Both the position numbers and the translations under genes were made by a program. Source: Acidimicrobiales bacterium (lineage in GTDB: Bacteria > Actinomycetota > Acidimicrobiia > Acidimicrobiales > Aldehydirespiratoraceae). From it: a stretch of DNA of 64,000 nt. Position 1 is the stretch's first letter; every line of letters starts with the position of its first letter. Below the pieces are notes generated by a model, which was not told the origin of the DNA, did no database searches, and saw only the letters and a list, made by a program, of their open reading frames with translations. Location: the NCBI GenBank assembly GCA_033344915.1, contig JAWPML010000001.1, positions 2,538,369 through 2,602,368 on the forward strand, read 5' to 3'. Below are positions 63,501-64,000 of the stretch, piece by piece.

Positions 63501-63656
63501 CACGAGATGCTTCGCTTCGCCCGTCCCGCGACGGACGCGGCCGGCCCGGTCGGGTCCACGGCGGACCCGGCGGACGTCACGCGGCTTTCCCAGCAGTTCA
63601 TGCAGCGCACCCAGGTCGACGAACCGTTCGGCTTCGCGGAGGAGGACGACCGATGA
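57510..63656 (+). CDS. Very large exported multidomain membrane protein, function unknown
   Basis: A 2048-residue protein I cannot assign. Residues ~1-37 form a signal peptide (AVFVAVLTLSASPAAAQ). A Cys-containing extracellular domain (~40-385) follows, then about six membrane segments (~395-570). The last membrane segment ends LLVDAPAAAQEDD, very like a second signal-peptidase site. A second soluble domain (~575-1030) contains CHHC and a metal-like pair. Then come a helix plus Pro-rich linker (EPPEEPPPPS, ~1095), a charged helical region (~1150-1290), a Gly/Ala-rich zipper-like stretch (~1310-1490) and a charged C-terminal region (~1500-2048). The layout recalls polymorphic-toxin or injection-system proteins, but no toxin motif is recognised. 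It starts ATG 57510, right after the ATPase stop, and overlaps the next gene (ATGA). Confidence 0.72.
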   Translation: MMTRAHFSSPLDSAVFRGILAVFVAVLTLSASPAAAQDDPPPSADLEAVEALVADLGCPSLPVDGLREPTPTPSGPGRNISGDRAELLPTIQLQCRYQINLDDGIFYGFDVILRAARDLSSSGPLCAAEPALDDSNPTTPRYETGAIGEGWARTMTISGTADTMDLLGDPREMVLDGWSGYLEALEPFTTRCQYQPVEITCPAITNYVAADVVQSTTIDLLAASCVYNGTDEENFERIEFALRWATDRSSLDAQRRACEDFGESPRPRVQVIGGDGVAAEMTIHAGVDLATYDPAPWLAAGQDIRGQVLDQATDCDEAGIVPVWTPLPDYLSAIYTPERVDSPPLPGVGGPAFFGSTDFTDTGAAPVAVGGGGPATPGAAVGASEPLSGWMRTALRIFAVVGLVVSLLGLLMALLLMRKETRIRPVMEFIRIGLAAVMAVVSISLFARGAPAWAVVAALAGGGLLGFLQGRNLSLRVDGDKVFAKRGVMALFAFAGGLVLIQIAGLLNRTGVIHLGIALSFASAAITVGLMVGRQPQFAELKRGGGVAVLLLVVGSLVAAPLLVDAPAAAQEDDPDEAPTEDPDDTADLPICPQLRQEGQPRCDAHEALIDLVPWDDIDYNGGLFFSQQKPWVTVEVPRAFAAAPDPITRTVEWDQIGSEGLAVSSFSVTETFTFALRDDGVCCSIDYEGEGSELANREGAEPRTETLLGPLDDINVYGDAITGDLTRATMLNVPFDAENLWTAEGVDECGRIVASTVPNSRRGQLAEAVYTRDGVPETPFDSVGQSAFRAPCDIDGFDAASALAAAPPALPRDQRSSPCPSRVELYPRLETPGFELQAHTMLGPLFTNPNEAICNDGSLFEPLQFGSDAKGATRNELALSFAGPDTATTWGDDETLAILDRPADTPAARVCAQNPDGTAVTITEDDPTCEVVSMHKIDDQGSWIMVWVDNQLADGPDVTIRASMPWGTYRYRCHHCSPDSPEVATFLGQFHDVAVEWIDGSPGFFEGLAGADEVSEDVGSVGLPEDEQTDDDATRAAAVAAVIAVLASGGMLATALADAGLSRDEFIDAIRNDPSGGIDSLIDGLDGISDLAPPEPPEEPPPPSRYPPGSQIVDQWGDALTVGEDGNLEFFDEEADRWRSLPAEEAQAIIADQIGELSIYDPDLGRRIYFDDPAAYDAYADRVRRQISGDFWTRTDEEWRDSQRRRDWDAARRADELAMAHDRALIEAWEEATLRGRDRALEGALQAAESNPELEAAVDAAIENEDFNSLAEIYSGWMWDQMAESQSEAEWQETVATWSRRGELVARTTEAAARTAMVVVTGPAGVGYTAAGLAAINAGSEGALAVQRGESAEQIAARVGLGVLAGGRDAVMGRVNMLPIPVGFTAGLNGAGDAMEAYTRARLDGLTHEQAMGVARVTYTSSSASHVAGSLLDRMAPGVGQQLGRAGLGGVAAGWSTWMQGGSFEEGFVDGLAGYGGGAVGGRVGGSMTRIPGAYDGYVDPVERLPTIRLGGPTLEDAILSRVGDAARPRGVIGIDDQPPPIQDAWDGRRRVDAPPTRVLQTDDDGVTRVVNRPPKPGEQLQVTDEHTVLAGLRDTAASRTGKQADTEVQGVIINTRNQIYDRADHTTIARTVADVPEVQAMLRPGDQVVMDTFSTPGSRPSLGADRDARMVIRRPRPDGGHDLIEIPRQHWERGAYSDFAEEARGSYRRGGLTPPGADDPEIASRIEHLTQQLAQADPPWSRQQIEDRAFAEAHNQLFTDRHHVEASTANSDQATRWVSSVDRDTVEAVSTRLRDEGRMSDNEMAFVRRNPQTGEDELVIRRDGDSRQERVVDPGEWRADHQERATTLRTEYEAWRADPDNNPKPDLGGFEHVQSDSDVLRTMQGRGTIDDPVGARLMWEEKSRFYAGINDPEAVEQARKGVNLLLAERSGLHQSGHDVPPLGDNDYQAMRVLLEAPHGAQLRPAEAEQVRAELGRIYGDPDMPMETALGRVAAAHEMLRFARPATDAAGPVGSTADPADVTRLSQQFMQRTQVDEPFGFAEEDDR

Positions 63657-64000
63657 GCGTCGCGCCCCCCGTCGAACACCAGGTGCCGTCCATGCCCGCG
63701 TCGGTCCTGGCCGCCCTGCTCGACGCCGTCGGCCCGGCCAACCCGATGAGTCCCCGCCCCCGTTGGGGCGAGGCGCCGGACGCGCTCGACCCGCGCACAC
63801 AGGTGCAACTCCAGGTCCACGGTCTGATCGACGAGGACGGCCGGCCGCGGCCGGCGTTCGCCGACATCGCCCGAGTGATCCTCGAACCGCATTCCGTCAT
63901 CGATCTCCGTTTCTGGCACGAGTCGGGATCGTGGGCGCTGCGGGGCGTCCTCGCCGAGGATGCCGGCGTCGCGATCAACGAGACCGGCGACGAGGTCATC
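63653..64000 (+). CDS. Start of a coupled partner gene (partial)
   Basis: The frame begins with ATG overlapping the giant gene's stop (ATGA) and remains open at the right edge (about 116 residues seen). It is a soluble, slightly acidic protein with a conserved-looking stretch ILEPHSVIDLRFWHESGSW followed by LRGVLAEDAGVAI. I do not recognise it. Tight coupling to the large exported protein suggests a chaperone, immunity or assembly partner (inference). Confidence 0.6.
   Translation, partial: MSVAPPVEHQVPSMPASVLAALLDAVGPANPMSPRPRWGEAPDALDPRTQVQLQVHGLIDEDGRPRPAFADIARVILEPHSVIDLRFWHESGSWALRGVLAEDAGVAINETGDEVI

Noticed and set aside
1-64000. tRNA or rRNA genes, insertion sequences, prophage, CRISPR
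   Set aside because: No matching conserved stems, T-loop motifs, transposase-like frames or spaced repeats were seen; genes fill nearly the whole window.

Overview
The window is a gene-dense, very GC-rich stretch with short intergenic gaps, many ATGA/GTGA/TGATG stop-start overlaps and frequent GTG/TTG starts. Base composition, gene style and gene content fit an actinobacterium, most likely a member of the Acidimicrobiia (lineage is inference). No gap between genes exceeds about 170 bases. I see no rRNA, tRNA, CRISPR array, insertion sequence or phage.

The theme is catabolism of methylated amines (choline, glycine betaine, dimethylglycine, sarcosine) and the fate of the released one-carbon units. 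Left part (1-20.4 kb): the end of a corrinoid-protein activator and a pyrrolysine-free MttB-family methyltransferase (+); a DmdA-like folate demethylase and an MFS carrier (-); a PabB-PabC fusion that makes the folate precursor; a compatible-solute ABC transporter with a BetA-type choline dehydrogenase (-, order ATPase, permease, binding lipoprotein, dehydrogenase); an ArsR/ArsP-type permease pair; and an IclR - MttB - Rieske oxygenase - dimethylglycine/sarcosine dehydrogenase operon (-).

Middle (20.4-32 kb) is more general: EamA and MFS transporters, a VOC protein, a five-gene minus-strand run (acyl-CoA dehydrogenase, EamA transporter, histidine kinase, alanine racemase, succinate-semialdehyde-type dehydrogenase), a CSLREA/pentapeptide lipoprotein and an aminotransferase.

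32.2-36.8 kb encodes an NAD-linked formate dehydrogenase whose alpha chain is split into two genes on either side of the diaphorase gene. The catalytic part contains an in-frame UGA in the canonical Sec-His position, followed by a bacterial SECIS-like hairpin, so it should be a selenoprotein. Small secreted or membrane proteins and prolyl-tRNA synthetase follow.

40.3-53 kb returns to one-carbon metabolism: a second IclR regulator, ETF beta/alpha, a second dimethylglycine/sarcosine dehydrogenase with a divergent GntR regulator, formate-THF ligase, an MTHFR-family reductase, FolC, and a SerA-type dehydrogenase with a DUF1015 partner. A palindrome with GTTCC-N7-GGAAC core lies upstream of the second IclR gene, in tandem form upstream of the formate-THF ligase gene, and between folC and serA, pointing to a local one-carbon/serine regulon.

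The right end (54.3-64 kb) holds a frameshifted AAA-type ATPase, a 2048-residue exported/membrane protein of unknown function and the start of a translationally coupled partner.

How it fits together (inference): betaines are imported and demethylated by corrinoid (MttB), oxygenase (Rieske) and flavoprotein (DMGDH/SARDH) routes. Methyl groups end on tetrahydrofolate or as formaldehyde/formate, electrons pass to ETF, and formate is assimilated by Fhs or oxidised by the selenocysteine formate dehydrogenase to give NADH.
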